Position numbers and translations under genes: made by a program. Positions 26,483 to 35,544 of a stretch of DNA of 39,990 nt are shown here, one piece after another; within the stretch, counting starts at the first letter, position 1; each line of letters begins with the position of its first letter. Source of the DNA: TTA-H9 sp002071415. GTDB taxonomy: Bacteria > Bacteroidota > Bacteroidia > Bacteroidales > TTA-H9. Under the pieces are notes generated by a model. That model saw nothing but the letters and a program-made list of their open reading frames with translations, was not told the DNA's origin and searched no databases. The stretch spans positions 1-39,990 of the forward strand of contig DAONSX010000021.1 of NCBI GenBank assembly GCA_035411425.1. The letters are read 5' to 3'.

Positions 26483-27400
26483 TCATTCACATATAGCTCG
26501 ATGAGGTTCAAAATGTATGAATTTATCTAACAAATCAGTTTTGGTAACAAATTTTTCCTTTGGAATTATTTTATCATCGGTATCAATATGAATCAATCCA
26601 AAATAATCAATAAATCTGTCGAAAGTTCTAGTAGAATAACATCGCTCAGGTTCATTTTTTAAAGAAAGATAGTGGGTCTCGAAAGAATCCAATAACTTGG
26701 GAAATGCCTTAAAATATTTGTTTGCATAAAAATTATCAAGTTGTTTAGAATTTCCATACTTGGAGAGTAAGAACAAGGAGAAAGCAAATCCCATTTGGCC
26801 AGTTTCCGTTTCATATAAATCAAAATAGCCCCAATTAAATTTTTGAGTAAAAGTTTTGAAAATTAATTTCAACAATTCATCGTTATTCGATAAAAGTCGA
26901 TTCCCCTTTAGGGTGAGGCTTAATTGATTATTTCTTTTTTTTGTAATTCCAGAAAGTTGTAATATTATTCTGGTAAGATGAATACCTTTAATTTTTTCTT
27001 CATAATAAGGTTTCGATAAACCACTCTCGATAAAATAATCTTGGATAAAACCCTGGTCGTATAATTCGCTTACAATTTTTTTAGGTAAATTTCCCTTTTG
27101 CGTCAGCTTGAGTTCACCTTCGGAAGCAATTCGATTTGCAAGGTATTTCACCAGATTGAATAATGGGATTTGTTTATAATCCGATTCATCAAGCTTTTGC
27201 AATTTCATTGGAGATTTATCATCGTATGGATTACGAAAAAGATACGTCATTTCCGTAGGTGAATAACCCTCAAAATTAGGTTGGGGAGTTTGGTTGTATT
27301 GTTGAAAATATTTGGCAGCATACCTATTAAGTTCATCTAAGTCTTTAAAGTGCATGTGCTCCAAAGAGTTCAGGAAGTTTTCCAAATCATCGGCATTCAT
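26483..27400 (-). CDS. Conserved-looking hypothetical protein, 305 aa
   Basis: Not recognised as a named family. It has no signal peptide or membrane helix, so it is presumably cytoplasmic. It is rich in charged helical segments. Distinct stretches are YFQQYNQTPQPNFEGYSPTE near the N-terminus, LVKYLANRIASEGELKLTQK, LTLKGNRLLSNNDELLKLIF, FNWGYFDLYETETGQMGFAF, and a C-terminal ERCYSTRTFDRFIDYFGLIH. The LTQKG/LTLKG repeats could belong to winged-helix-like folds. It is AT-rich relative to the flanking enzyme genes and stands alone with a clear gap on both sides, which would fit recent acquisition, but nothing mobile is visible. Confidence 0.75.
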   Translation of the reverse strand: MNADDLENFLNSLEHMHFKDLDELNRYAAKYFQQYNQTPQPNFEGYSPTEMTYLFRNPYDDKSPMKLQKLDESDYKQIPLFNLVKYLANRIASEGELKLTQKGNLPKKIVSELYDQGFIQDYFIESGLSKPYYEEKIKGIHLTRIILQLSGITKKRNNQLSLTLKGNRLLSNNDELLKLIFKTFTQKFNWGYFDLYETETGQMGFAFSLFLLSKYGNSKQLDNFYANKYFKAFPKLLDSFETHYLSLKNEPERCYSTRTFDRFIDYFGLIHIDTDDKIIPKEKFVTKTDLLDKFIHFEPHRAICE

Positions 27401-27636
27401 AGTTTTATAATTTTTAATTAATTTCTAATTCATTAATAAACAATATGTTCGGAAAAGAGAAGAGTTACAACAATGGCATGTTTTGGAATTTTTTTGTCAT
27501 AATGATGAACTTCAATCTCAATGAGTAAAATTAAAACATTTCACCAAATGTGAAATTCAATTCAAGCATTTTTTGAATAGGAGAAAAACAGGTCGTCTCG
27601 ATATGCCTTGATATGCTATTGGTGAGTGATAAATAA

Positions 27637-27675
27637 ATCTGGGTGTTGTGGAGCTCCGCTCCACAACACCCAGAT
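27637..27675 (-). terminator. Perfect 18-bp hairpin downstream of the patatin gene
   Basis: ATCTGGGTGTTGTGGAGC, loop TCC, then its exact reverse complement. It lies about 80 bp after the stop of the minus-strand patatin gene and is followed in that direction by TTTATTTATC. A strong terminator is the simplest reading, although the T-run is broken. The rest of the 357-bp gap 27401-27757 shows no gene, tRNA or promoter that I can support. Confidence 0.6.
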
Positions 27676-27757
27676 AATAATTTTTCTTCCCTATTTTTCA
27701 ACTTTTCCTAACTTCGACTTTTAGAGCATTATATTGAGAAAACATGCTCCCATACTC

Positions 27758-30058
27758 TCAATTTAATCCTTTTTTATGAAAAAGATAATAACCGAAGTTG
27801 ACCGTAAAACTCCATGGGCTAGTTTCTCCGCCGAAATAATTCAGATTCAAGCTAAAAGGGCCTAAAAATGTATGTGCTACCAGAGCTGAAGTCGTGGTAT
27901 AGGTATGGTGACTTAACCAGGGGCCAAAGTAAGCGCCTTGCTTACTGTTTTGAAAAATTTTCCTGAATTGCTGAAAATAATATCCTTCTATTCGTAGATG
28001 AATAGCATCGCTGAATGAATATAAAATTTTCAATCCACCGGCAAGGTACGACTGGCTGCGCAAATTCTCGAGAAAACGAACGTTGGCATCGGGGAAAGGA
28101 CTAAACTGTGGCATGAGAATCATTGTAGAAGTATAGTTGCGGAATCGAGGCAGGGTTGTAAACACGAATTCGGAGAGCATGCCAAAGGTGAATGGTCCTG
28201 ATTTTGCGAAATAATTATCGTAAGTAAATTTTACGTCCATAAACGAGTGATAGAACTCCGCTTTTTGTTTTGCGAAGGAAGTAGTTCCAGGTGTGTGGTA
28301 TTCGGTTCCGCCGCCAAAATTGAGGCAGGCATCCAATCTCGAGCCAGCTGTAGCATATTGCCGTTGATTCAGGGTATTGAAGTCGAGCTCGGCTCCTAAT
28401 TTAAAATATTCCAGAGAGGTCTTATCCTGAACATCCGTTCTTTTCACTGCGTTGGTATGGTAGTAACGTGTTTCCCAATCTCCTAATATTCCATTGATTT
28501 TGAAGACGCCTTTATTGGTAACAGGCCATCCTATTATACCCGTGACATTATAATCGTAACGTGACAGATTAGACGATAAAACATCATCTAGAAAAATCAA
28601 TCCACTGGGAAAATAATGATATCGAGATGAAACCAAATCCATTTCGATAAAATAGGGATTTTTGATGGGGAAATCGAAACGTGCTCGCAGGCGGCCACCC
28701 AGATAAAAACGTCCAAAATATCCATTCAGCGAAATATTCAAGGCATTTTCACCCAAAAGGTAATATGTTCCCTGTAAATACCCTTCGGTATTGGGTGATG
28801 AAGTAATTACTCCACCAAACTGCAGTTCGAAGGGTGTAGCTCTTTCCACTTCGAGCGTCAAATCATAATAACCACTTTCGGGGTTAAATTTCAGTCGCGG
28901 AAATACACTTCGGAATCTGCTATCCGTTATCAACCGGTAATAATCTTCTTTCATTTCGGGGAAAAGGCGCTGTCTGGGCTGATGAACGATCAATTTGCGT
29001 ATATAATCGGCCTGAGCAGGATTGACACCCGTTACAATAACCTGATCGATGAACATATCGGGTTTTCTATTGTTGAAGGCCTGCCGTTTCATTATCCTCT
29101 CTTCCTTGCTTTCTCGCCGGCCGATATTTCTCCTTATGCTGTCCATCAAAGCCGTAGTTGCTACATATCCACTGTCGATAAAAGCTTTGGCCTGACTAAA
29201 GTCATTCACTTCAACCTTGATGAGCTGAGGTGCTACCATGATTCCATTCACTCCTTCGGGAATTTGATAGGGCACTTTATTCATGACGAGACCTTCGATT
29301 TGCGAAACGATATCATCGGGATTAGGGATGGAATAATCGCCGGCAGCCTTTGAACCTATGATGTAATCGGGTTTGAAATCCTCCAGTACCACATCTACCG
29401 GAAAATTATTGAAAATTCCTCCATCAAACATAAGATGGCCATCAATAGTAATCGGTTTGAAATATAATGGAAAGGTCATGGAAGCCCGAATGGCATTTTC
29501 GAGATTTCCACTGCGCGCAATATAGGGCTGATTAGCAGTAATATCGGCAGCTACACAACGAAAGGGAACAAAGAGACTGTCAAAATTGTAATTTGCTGCT
29601 GCCCCGGCATCGGCAAAAATCCTTATAAACTGAAAATCCATTTCGTAAGGTGAAACCAGATTGGTGGGTAGTTTGGGTTTAAATTTCTTAGGACTAATTT
29701 CCACAGGCACTGAAACCCATGAAGGATCATTGGGATCTTTCTTGTAGTAATACATATATTCAGTATCGATAACTCCTTTTGCCCACTTCTTGAATTCTTC
29801 GGATGTCATAAGGACTTCCATTTCTTCGGGAGAATAGCCCGCTGCATATAACCCGGCTACTATGGCTCCCATGCTGGTTCCGGCAATATAATCAATGGGA
29901 ATGTCATTTTCTTCCAAAGCCTTGAGCAATCCTACATGACATGCTCCTTTTGCTCCACCTCCACTTAATACCACGGCCACTTTCTGGGCATAAACCTCAG
30001 AAAAACTAAATAGGGATAAAAGAAAAACCATAAAGGCCTTATATGTCAAATTTCGCAT
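27758..30058 (-). CDS. Patatin-like phospholipase fused to an outer-membrane barrel
   Basis: 766-aa exported protein (signal ending EVYAQ). The patatin domain shows the oxyanion motif GGGAKG at 33-38, nucleophile S62 in GTSMG, and D212 in FDGGIFNN, the complete Ser-Asp dyad. Residues about 330-400 resemble a POTRA domain (MFIDQVIVTGVNPAQADYIR). The remainder is a BamA-like 16-strand-type barrel (GGVITSSPNTEGYLQGTYYL, LSRYDYNVTGIIGWPV, HTFLGPFSLNLNYFGGETSP). This is the layout of type Vd (PlpD-like) proteins, in which the barrel places the lipase at the outer membrane. The substrate is unknown, probably phospholipid. A -7 box TAATTTTG lies 18-25 bp upstream of the start on the minus strand. 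Confidence 0.93.
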   Translation of the reverse strand: MRNLTYKAFMVFLLSLFSFSEVYAQKVAVVLSGGGAKGACHVGLLKALEENDIPIDYIAGTSMGAIVAGLYAAGYSPEEMEVLMTSEEFKKWAKGVIDTEYMYYYKKDPNDPSWVSVPVEISPKKFKPKLPTNLVSPYEMDFQFIRIFADAGAAANYNFDSLFVPFRCVAADITANQPYIARSGNLENAIRASMTFPLYFKPITIDGHLMFDGGIFNNFPVDVVLEDFKPDYIIGSKAAGDYSIPNPDDIVSQIEGLVMNKVPYQIPEGVNGIMVAPQLIKVEVNDFSQAKAFIDSGYVATTALMDSIRRNIGRRESKEERIMKRQAFNNRKPDMFIDQVIVTGVNPAQADYIRKLIVHQPRQRLFPEMKEDYYRLITDSRFRSVFPRLKFNPESGYYDLTLEVERATPFELQFGGVITSSPNTEGYLQGTYYLLGENALNISLNGYFGRFYLGGRLRARFDFPIKNPYFIEMDLVSSRYHYFPSGLIFLDDVLSSNLSRYDYNVTGIIGWPVTNKGVFKINGILGDWETRYYHTNAVKRTDVQDKTSLEYFKLGAELDFNTLNQRQYATAGSRLDACLNFGGGTEYHTPGTTSFAKQKAEFYHSFMDVKFTYDNYFAKSGPFTFGMLSEFVFTTLPRFRNYTSTMILMPQFSPFPDANVRFLENLRSQSYLAGGLKILYSFSDAIHLRIEGYYFQQFRKIFQNSKQGAYFGPWLSHHTYTTTSALVAHTFLGPFSLNLNYFGGETSPWSFTVNFGYYLFHKKGLN

Positions 30059-30234
30059 CGAAAAAAATTCTTTTCCAAAATTAGGCTATATAGTTGATAT
30101 GATGATGCAGAGCAGTTACACAAAACTATATGATGCTTTTCAAAAAACACGAATTGAATGTCCGCTCGAAATTCATGAAAAATTCTCATCTTCAAGAGCC
30201 ATCGAGGGATGAAGTTTCGAAGAAGATGGGGAAT

Positions 30235-31416
30235 TCAAATTAAATCGAGAGCCTGAGAGAGATCGGCCACAATATCTTCTGCTTCTTCTATTCCAACCGA
30301 AAGACGAATCAGGCCATCACTGATTCCGGCTTGATGTCGAGCCTCGGGGCTCATTTTTGAATGAGTCATGCTGGCGGGGTGCTGAATAAGCGTTTCTATT
30401 CCGCCCAAACTCACTGCCAATAAGGCAAGTTTTACATTATCCATCACGATTTTACCGGCGGGTAGGCCTCCTTTTACCTCGAAACTAATCATTGCTCCAG
30501 GACCTCTCATTTGTTTACAAGCCAATTCATATTGTGGATGAGATTTCAAACCTGGATATTTCACCCAAGCTACTTTGGGGTGATTTTCCAGAAATTCGGC
30601 CACTTTCATGGCATTGGCCTGAGAACGTTCCATGCGTAAGGCTAAAGTTTTCAAACCTCTTCTGATCAGCCAGGCTTGATGAGGATCCATGTTGGGCCCC
30701 ATGTTGGTCATCACAATGCGTAAAGCTTTGTAATCGGCTTCGGTTTTGGTAATTATCATTCCTCCTACGGCATCGGCATGTCCATTGATAAATTTGGTCA
30801 GACTATGCAAAACGACATCGGCACCTAATTCGAGAGGATTTTGCAGATAAGGGCTGCAAAAAGTGTTATCCACGCAAACTTTGATGTTTCTGGCATGAGC
30901 CATCTGGCTTATTGCGGCAATATCTACAATGGTCATTGTTGGATTGGCCGGGGTTTCCAAATAAATAAGTTTTGTATTAGGCCGTATATGTTTTTCTACA
31001 GATTCCAGATCAGAAGTGTCGATCCAGTCGCTTTCGACGCCAAAACGTTTGAAAATGGTTTCGGCAATCAAGCGCGATGAACCATAAACGGCCTCATGAC
31101 CGACCATGTGCTCGCCCGCACCGAGTAAACCTGCGTAAATTGTACTTACAGCACCCATGCCCGAAGCCGTGGCAATACCTCCATATCCTTTCTCGAGTAT
31201 GGCTAAGGTTTTTTCCAAATCGGTAATGGTGGGGTTACCCAAACGGGTATAGATATACCCCGATTCTTCCCCCGCAAAACATGCTGCCCCATGATCGGCA
31301 TTCTCGAAAGTAAATGTGGAAGTTTGATATATAGGCGTAATAGCACTATTCATTCCATTTTCAACTCCTCCGGCATGAACCAAAAGAGAATTGAAACCTA
31401 ATTCCTTATTATCCAT
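30235..31416 (-). CDS. PLP-dependent trans-sulfuration enzyme (Cys/Met metabolism family)
   Basis: 393-aa enzyme of the cystathionine gamma-synthase / gamma-lyase / methionine gamma-lyase family. The PLP-binding lysine is K208 in HSLTKFINGH. Other family marks are YTRLGNPT, ATASGMGAV, Y111 in AVYGSSRL, LETPANPTM and VCVDNTFCSPYLQNP. The position usually held by the catalytic Cys of methionine gamma-lyase (YGC) is S113, so that assignment is less likely; cystathionine gamma-lyase or gamma-synthase activity fits better, but specificity cannot be settled by reading. No sulfur-metabolism genes adjoin it. Confidence 0.9.
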   Translation of the reverse strand: MDNKELGFNSLLVHAGGVENGMNSAITPIYQTSTFTFENADHGAACFAGEESGYIYTRLGNPTITDLEKTLAILEKGYGGIATASGMGAVSTIYAGLLGAGEHMVGHEAVYGSSRLIAETIFKRFGVESDWIDTSDLESVEKHIRPNTKLIYLETPANPTMTIVDIAAISQMAHARNIKVCVDNTFCSPYLQNPLELGADVVLHSLTKFINGHADAVGGMIITKTEADYKALRIVMTNMGPNMDPHQAWLIRRGLKTLALRMERSQANAMKVAEFLENHPKVAWVKYPGLKSHPQYELACKQMRGPGAMISFEVKGGLPAGKIVMDNVKLALLAVSLGGIETLIQHPASMTHSKMSPEARHQAGISDGLIRLSVGIEEAEDIVADLSQALDLI

Positions 31417-31435
31417 AAATTATCGAATTTTGCTG

Positions 31436-31443
31436 CAAAGGTA
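31436..31443 (-). promoter_or_regulatory. -7 box upstream of the trans-sulfuration gene
   Basis: TACCTTTG on the minus strand, 20 bp before the start codon, matches TAnnTTTG. No good TTG is found 19-21 bp further upstream, so the match is partial. The 295-bp stretch 31417-31711 otherwise holds no supported gene or riboswitch. Confidence 0.35.
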
Positions 31444-31711
31444 AGGATTTCATCCCGTATAACTATTCATTGTCAATTTAACTTAATGAAACGGAAGAGG
31501 ATGATATTCGCCTTATTAAGAATTCTCATGTGATCTACTCAATATAGGATTATGTGAATATTGACATTTCTCCGTCTCCTTGACTTTTCGTCTCAAGCCT
31601 CTTCCATTTTCCATTTCTCGTAGGCAGTTTTCTATCCGCCATTCTCCATGTCTCACCTCGCACTTCGATATTTTTTGGCCTTTTCGAAAACAAGACCAAT
31701 GCATTGTTTTG

Positions 31712-32494
31712 TTATTTTTTAGGGTGAATGCCATTAAGGCGGATTATAGTATCCACTAAGGCTGTAACAATAGAAAGAGCAATTTCTTCGGGAGTCTCGG
31801 CGGCTATGGGTACACCAATCGGAAGATCGATTTTTATGATGAGTTCTTTATCCAGATAATATTTTTCTTGTAAGGTTTTTCGTGCCTCCCGGCTTTTCGA
31901 TTTCGAACCTGTCATGCCAATATAGGCTGGTCGTAAAGTGGCGATGGCTGCTGTGAGAGAAATATCGAGGGCATGTTCATGAGTAACTACTACTACAAAG
32001 TCATTTGTATTGATATCTAATTTTGTGATGATCTCGCTGTAATTTCCCTCGATGCAATGAAAATTTTGCTGGTCGGATTCGGAGAAAATATTTGGTCTTT
32101 CATCGATTAGGAATATTTGGAAGTCGAAGAGGAAGCGAGTCGTGCAGTGGCTTTTCCAACATGGCCTGCTCCGAAGATGAATAGACGGGTGCCTGCATCA
32201 AGACGTTCGAGATAGATTTTCATTTCTCCACCGTAGAACAGTCCTCGGTCGGGATGAAGGTTGAAATGAAGTAAGAGGGGAGGGTCGCCTGGCTTAATGG
32301 CAAGTGCTTTCTCGATGACTTGATATTCTGTTTTTTCCACCTCCTATGGTTCCTATGACTTTTCCGTCGGGCATCACAACCATTTTGCTATCGGTCTTGC
32401 GAGGCGTCGAACCTTTGGTTTCGATTACAAGACATAATACAGCCGGAAAATGATTTTCAACTATTTGAGCCAAAGATTGATAAAAAAACTTCAT
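31712..32494 (-). pseudogene. xdhC-like gene broken by two frameshifts
   Basis: XdhC/CoxF family proteins help insert the molybdenum cofactor into xanthine-dehydrogenase-type enzymes. Three fragments in two frames add up to one protein. The first (from ATG 32494: MKFFYQSLAQIVENHFPAVL, then KGSTPRKTDSKMVV, GTIGGG) breaks at a run of six T on the plus strand (32331-32336), where one extra base shifts the frame. The second (EYQVIEKALAIKPGDPP, RLFIFGAGHVGKATARLAS, a Rossmann GAGHVG) breaks near 32125-32130, where one base is missing. The third reads DFQIFLIDERPN, FVVVVTHEHALDISLTAAIA, YIGMTGSKSKSREA and ends at 31712. A pseudogene or assembly/sequencing errors (one break is in a homopolymer) are both possible. 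No molybdenum hydroxylase genes are nearby. Confidence 0.85.
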
Positions 32495-32675
32495 GGCATT
32501 TTTTATCAAAAATAAGCAATATCAGGGCTCGTGATTTATTCTTAGGACAAGCCTTAAATACAGGAAATTTCTGGTTACTGGATTCTTTTTTCGGAAAATA
32601 AAGGAAGATTGTTATTTAAAGGTACAGGATCCATGCGATGGACTGGATAAGATTTGTTCATTAAGGCTAATGTAG

Positions 32676-32750
32676 TCGGGGTGAGTGGATTCGAACCACC
32701 GACCCCCTGGTCCCAAACCAGGTGCGCTAACCAGACTGCGCTACACCCCG
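32676..32750 (-). tRNA. tRNA-Pro (anticodon TGG)
   Basis: 75-nt cloverleaf on the minus strand. The acceptor CGGGGTG pairs with CACCCCG, the D-arm is GCGCAGTCTGGTTAGCGC, the anticodon stem CCTGG/CCAGG holds loop TTTGGGA (TGG), and the T-arm contains GGTTCGAATCC. CCA is not encoded. Confidence 0.96.
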
Positions 32751-32785
32751 AAAGCCCTTAAAATTTTGATGGATGAATCCAACTG

Positions 32786-32872
32786 CGGTGAGGGGGGGAT
32801 TCGAACCCCCGGTACGGCTACCCGTACGGCAGTTTAGCAAACTGCTGGTTTAAGCCTCTCACCCACCTCACC
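32786..32872 (-). tRNA. tRNA-Ser (anticodon GCT)
   Basis: 87-nt cloverleaf on the minus strand with the long variable arm typical of serine tRNAs (CGTACGGGTAGCCGTAC). The acceptor GGTGAGG pairs with CCTCACC, the discriminator is G, the anticodon stem GCAGT/ACTGC encloses TTGCTAA (GCT), and the T-arm contains GGGGGTTCGAATCCCCC. It lies 35 bp upstream of tRNA-Pro, so both are probably one transcript. Confidence 0.96.
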
Positions 32873-32994
32873 GGATTTTTTTGGCTTATTGATGTTCAAG
32901 TTTCAAAACCCGAATCTTTCAGACTTCATTCATCAAAAGAACGCTTCCCCTTCTCCTTGTATTTTTAGAAAGACCACGTTTCTGATTGAAGCTG

Positions 32995-33024
32995 CAAAAG
33001 TATAAAAAATTTCATTTATATCAA
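32995..33024 (-). promoter_or_regulatory. Promoter of the tRNA-Ser/tRNA-Pro unit
   Basis: On the minus strand TTG (33024-33022), 19 bases, TACTTTTG (33002-32995), a full match to the Bacteroidetes consensus. Predicted start near 32988, leaving a leader of roughly 115 nt before tRNA-Ser. Confidence 0.6.
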
Positions 33025-33157
33025 AAGCTTCAGTGAATTTCATATTTTCTTTTCGTCTCAGATAAAGACTCATTCAACTCTTTTGCCGGTTATAATTCTG
33101 GGAAGGTTTGTAATTTTGTGCCGGGAGTTATATGAAAAACAAAATTCTCATATCTAT

Positions 33158-34501
33158 TTGAAAAAATCATATTTATTTTATACTCTTTTGGTTATAATTG
33201 CCATGGTGAGTGTATGGCTGGCAAACCATCAACATAATTTCGCAGCTAATTTCAATGGATTTACGGTAGTTTTCTGCATGCTGTTTCTCGATTTTATCCT
33301 CTGGTTGCATTTTTTCGGTGTCATTCGAAAATATAGCAAGAAGAAGAAATGTATCCTGTGCGTTCTTTTCTGGCTTCCTTTTATGCTGTTCGTTTTCGGC
33401 GCAGTTTATTCATTCCTGCAACCTTTCGGGTTATGGCCGCCAACGCTGCAAACATGGTATCTAGGATCGATTTTCATTGTTTATAGTGCAAAAGTATTGC
33501 CGGTTTTCATTTATGTAATTTCTGACATCATACACTGGATTACCGGATTAAAAAAGTTAGGCAAACAAAAGGAGAAAGCTTTTTTAGATGCTTTGCTCGA
33601 TATGATTTCATCGCCCTTATGGGTAAAGTTTATTGCACGATCCGGTTTTTCGGTTGTTTTTATCGTTTTGATGTTTGGGGCCATCGTCTGGCCATATCGA
33701 GTCGAAATAAAAAAACTGAATTTTCCCCTTAAAGATTTACCTGCCTCATTCAATGGATTTCGCATCGTACAGATTTCGGACCTGCATCTGGGCAGTTGGC
33801 CTTCAAAGAAATCATTGAAAAAAATAGTAAGCAAGACGAATGACTTGAATCCTGATCTCATCGTATTTACGGGTGATCTGGTTACCTTCACAACTAAAGA
33901 AGCCTATCCTTTCCGTGAAATTTTGGGAAAACTCCATTCAGAAGAAGGCGTAATAACCATTTTAGGCAATCATGATTACGGTGGATATGTGAAATGGGCT
34001 TCACCTAATGCAAAGAATAAAAATCTGGAAGATTTATTCCGTTTATATCAAGAAATGGGCTGGAAACTGCTTCTTAATGAATCTTTGGTCATTAATAAGA
34101 ATGGGGAACAGATTGCAATTTTGGGAGTAGAAAACTGGGGCAGTCAGAAAAGATTTCCCCAAAGAGCCAACCTTGAGAAGACTTTGGCTCAAGTTGAAAA
34201 TATTCCTGTTAAGATTCTTCTTTCACACGATCCAACTTATTGGGAAAAAATAGTGAATCAGAGAGATATATCTATTCTTCTTACGCTTTCCGGACATACT
34301 CATGGAATGCAAATTGGTATCGAAACCGGAAATTTCCGCTGGAGCCCTGCAAAATTTATTTACACATATTGGTCGGGTTTATATAAAGATAGTAAAACCC
34401 CGCAATATCTCTATGTTAATCAAGGTTTGGGATGTATTGGTTATCCCGGGAGGATGGGGATATGGCCTGAAATCACTTTAATTGAATTGAAAGTTAAGTA
34501 A
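33158..34501 (+). CDS. Membrane-anchored metallophosphoesterase
   Basis: Calcineurin-like phosphoesterase at the C-terminus of a five-helix membrane domain (helices such as YLFYTLLVIIAMVSVWLA, FCMLFLDFILWLHFFG, VLFWLPFMLFVFGAV, SGFSVVFIVLMFGAIVW). Metal-binding motifs are all present: ISDLHLG (D208, H210), FTGDLV, LGNHD, LLSHDP and LSGHTHGMQ. Related bacterial proteins (YaeI/YkuE type) are thought to hydrolyse lipid-linked phosphates such as UDP-diacylglucosamine; the substrate here is unknown. No ATG is available near the N-terminus: the frame opens at a TTG at 33083. The TTG at 33158 (447 aa, reading KKSYLFY before the first helix) is preferred because a -7 box TAATTTTG at 33111-33118 would fall inside the longer form. 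Confidence 0.88.
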   Translation: MKKSYLFYTLLVIIAMVSVWLANHQHNFAANFNGFTVVFCMLFLDFILWLHFFGVIRKYSKKKKCILCVLFWLPFMLFVFGAVYSFLQPFGLWPPTLQTWYLGSIFIVYSAKVLPVFIYVISDIIHWITGLKKLGKQKEKAFLDALLDMISSPLWVKFIARSGFSVVFIVLMFGAIVWPYRVEIKKLNFPLKDLPASFNGFRIVQISDLHLGSWPSKKSLKKIVSKTNDLNPDLIVFTGDLVTFTTKEAYPFREILGKLHSEEGVITILGNHDYGGYVKWASPNAKNKNLEDLFRLYQEMGWKLLLNESLVINKNGEQIAILGVENWGSQKRFPQRANLEKTLAQVENIPVKILLSHDPTYWEKIVNQRDISILLTLSGHTHGMQIGIETGNFRWSPAKFIYTYWSGLYKDSKTPQYLYVNQGLGCIGYPGRMGIWPEITLIELKVK

Positions 34502-34542
34502 GCATTTAAATATCTAATTTATTTTAGCCATTTTGAGTAGTG

Positions 34543-35544
34543 TTATTCTTCTATTTTGAATCTCCATATTTGATACTCACCTTTTTTAGCGCCACGGTCG
34601 GAGCTAAAATAAATATATCCATCACTTGACCAGAAAGGAGAGAAATCGTCAGCAGGGTTATTAGTATGTTGTTTTAAATTTTCACCATTTACATCTATGG
34701 TATAAATGTCGGAGTCGGTTTTGTTTTTCTTGGTGAGTTGGAAGACAATTTGCGTTCCATCGGGGCTCCATTTAGGCCGAATAGCATATCCCAAATCTGA
34801 AGTAGTAAGCTGGCGAGGAGAATCTCCATCAATAGTCATGATCCACAAAGTTCCCACTTCTGCATTCTTTTGTTTGTTCAAATCGTATTTAATGAATGCA
34901 ATCATGTTTCCATCGGGTGATATTGAAGGGAAACTTCCTTCACCTATCATTTTCAATTCTCCTGTTACGAGATTTTTAAGCCAAATCTGGTTTTTTGTAA
35001 CAGTAACCAAGTTATAAATGGCAGCTTTATTATTCTTTTCAGATACTGCTATAAAAGAACGTGGTTGTGCCCCCTTTTCAAAAATAATGATTGTACCTTC
35101 AGGATTCCACGAAGGATTGTACTCATTTTCATCAGTATAGGTAACCTGCGTAATGGCTTTGCCTTTATAAGCATCTACATAGTAAATATCGAAATTATTC
35201 TTATCGTAGTACTGAAAAGCTATTTTCCCTTTAGCTACACAAACTGCTGGCGATACGTTTAGGTTTGTTCCGTAAGTTTTTTGAATGGTGGCTCTCGACA
35301 AAACATTATCTTTCATGTAAATGTTATAAGAACCATCCTTTTCTCTAACGGTAAAAACCAAATTAGTTCCTTCACTTCCCCCGTCAGAATCAAAACAGGG
35401 GTTTTCGTTGTCAGTGATTTTCGTCAGGGCATTGAAAGATTCTCCTTCGCTAACGATTAAATAGGTTGTAGTGGTACATCCATAAGCAATAATTATCAGG
35501 AGAAAAGCAGAAACAACGATTTTAGTAAAAAAGTTTGTTTTCAT
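34543..35544 (-). CDS. TolB-like PD40 beta-propeller lipoprotein
   Basis: 333-aa lipoprotein (SPII signal, lipid Cys23 in IIIAYGC-TTTT). It contains PD40/WD40-like TolB-type repeats: NPSWNPEGTIIIFEKGA, FPSISPDGNMIAFIKYD, RPKWSPDGTQIVFQLTK, FSPFWSSDGYIYFSSDRG. These form a propeller like that of TolB, here without the TolB N-terminal domain. It is probably anchored in the envelope, facing the periplasm or cell surface, and serves as a binding scaffold. It stands alone and is convergent with the phosphoesterase gene. A -7 box TAAATTTG lies about 40 bp upstream on the minus strand. Confidence 0.85.
   Translation of the reverse strand: MKTNFFTKIVVSAFLLIIIAYGCTTTTYLIVSEGESFNALTKITDNENPCFDSDGGSEGTNLVFTVREKDGSYNIYMKDNVLSRATIQKTYGTNLNVSPAVCVAKGKIAFQYYDKNNFDIYYVDAYKGKAITQVTYTDENEYNPSWNPEGTIIIFEKGAQPRSFIAVSEKNNKAAIYNLVTVTKNQIWLKNLVTGELKMIGEGSFPSISPDGNMIAFIKYDLNKQKNAEVGTLWIMTIDGDSPRQLTTSDLGYAIRPKWSPDGTQIVFQLTKKNKTDSDIYTIDVNGENLKQHTNNPADDFSPFWSSDGYIYFSSDRGAKKGEYQIWRFKIEE

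Noticed and set aside
26483..27400. 305-aa protein as a transposase or phage protein
   Set aside because: No catalytic motif, terminal inverted repeats or neighbouring mobile genes are visible.
31417..31711. SAM or other riboswitch near the trans-sulfuration gene
   Set aside because: Only about 20 bases separate the -7 box from the ATG, leaving no room for an aptamer in the leader.
31516..31734. 72-codon minus-strand ORF
   Set aside because: Low-complexity, no recognisable domain, overlaps the end of xdhC and has no start signal; considered chance.
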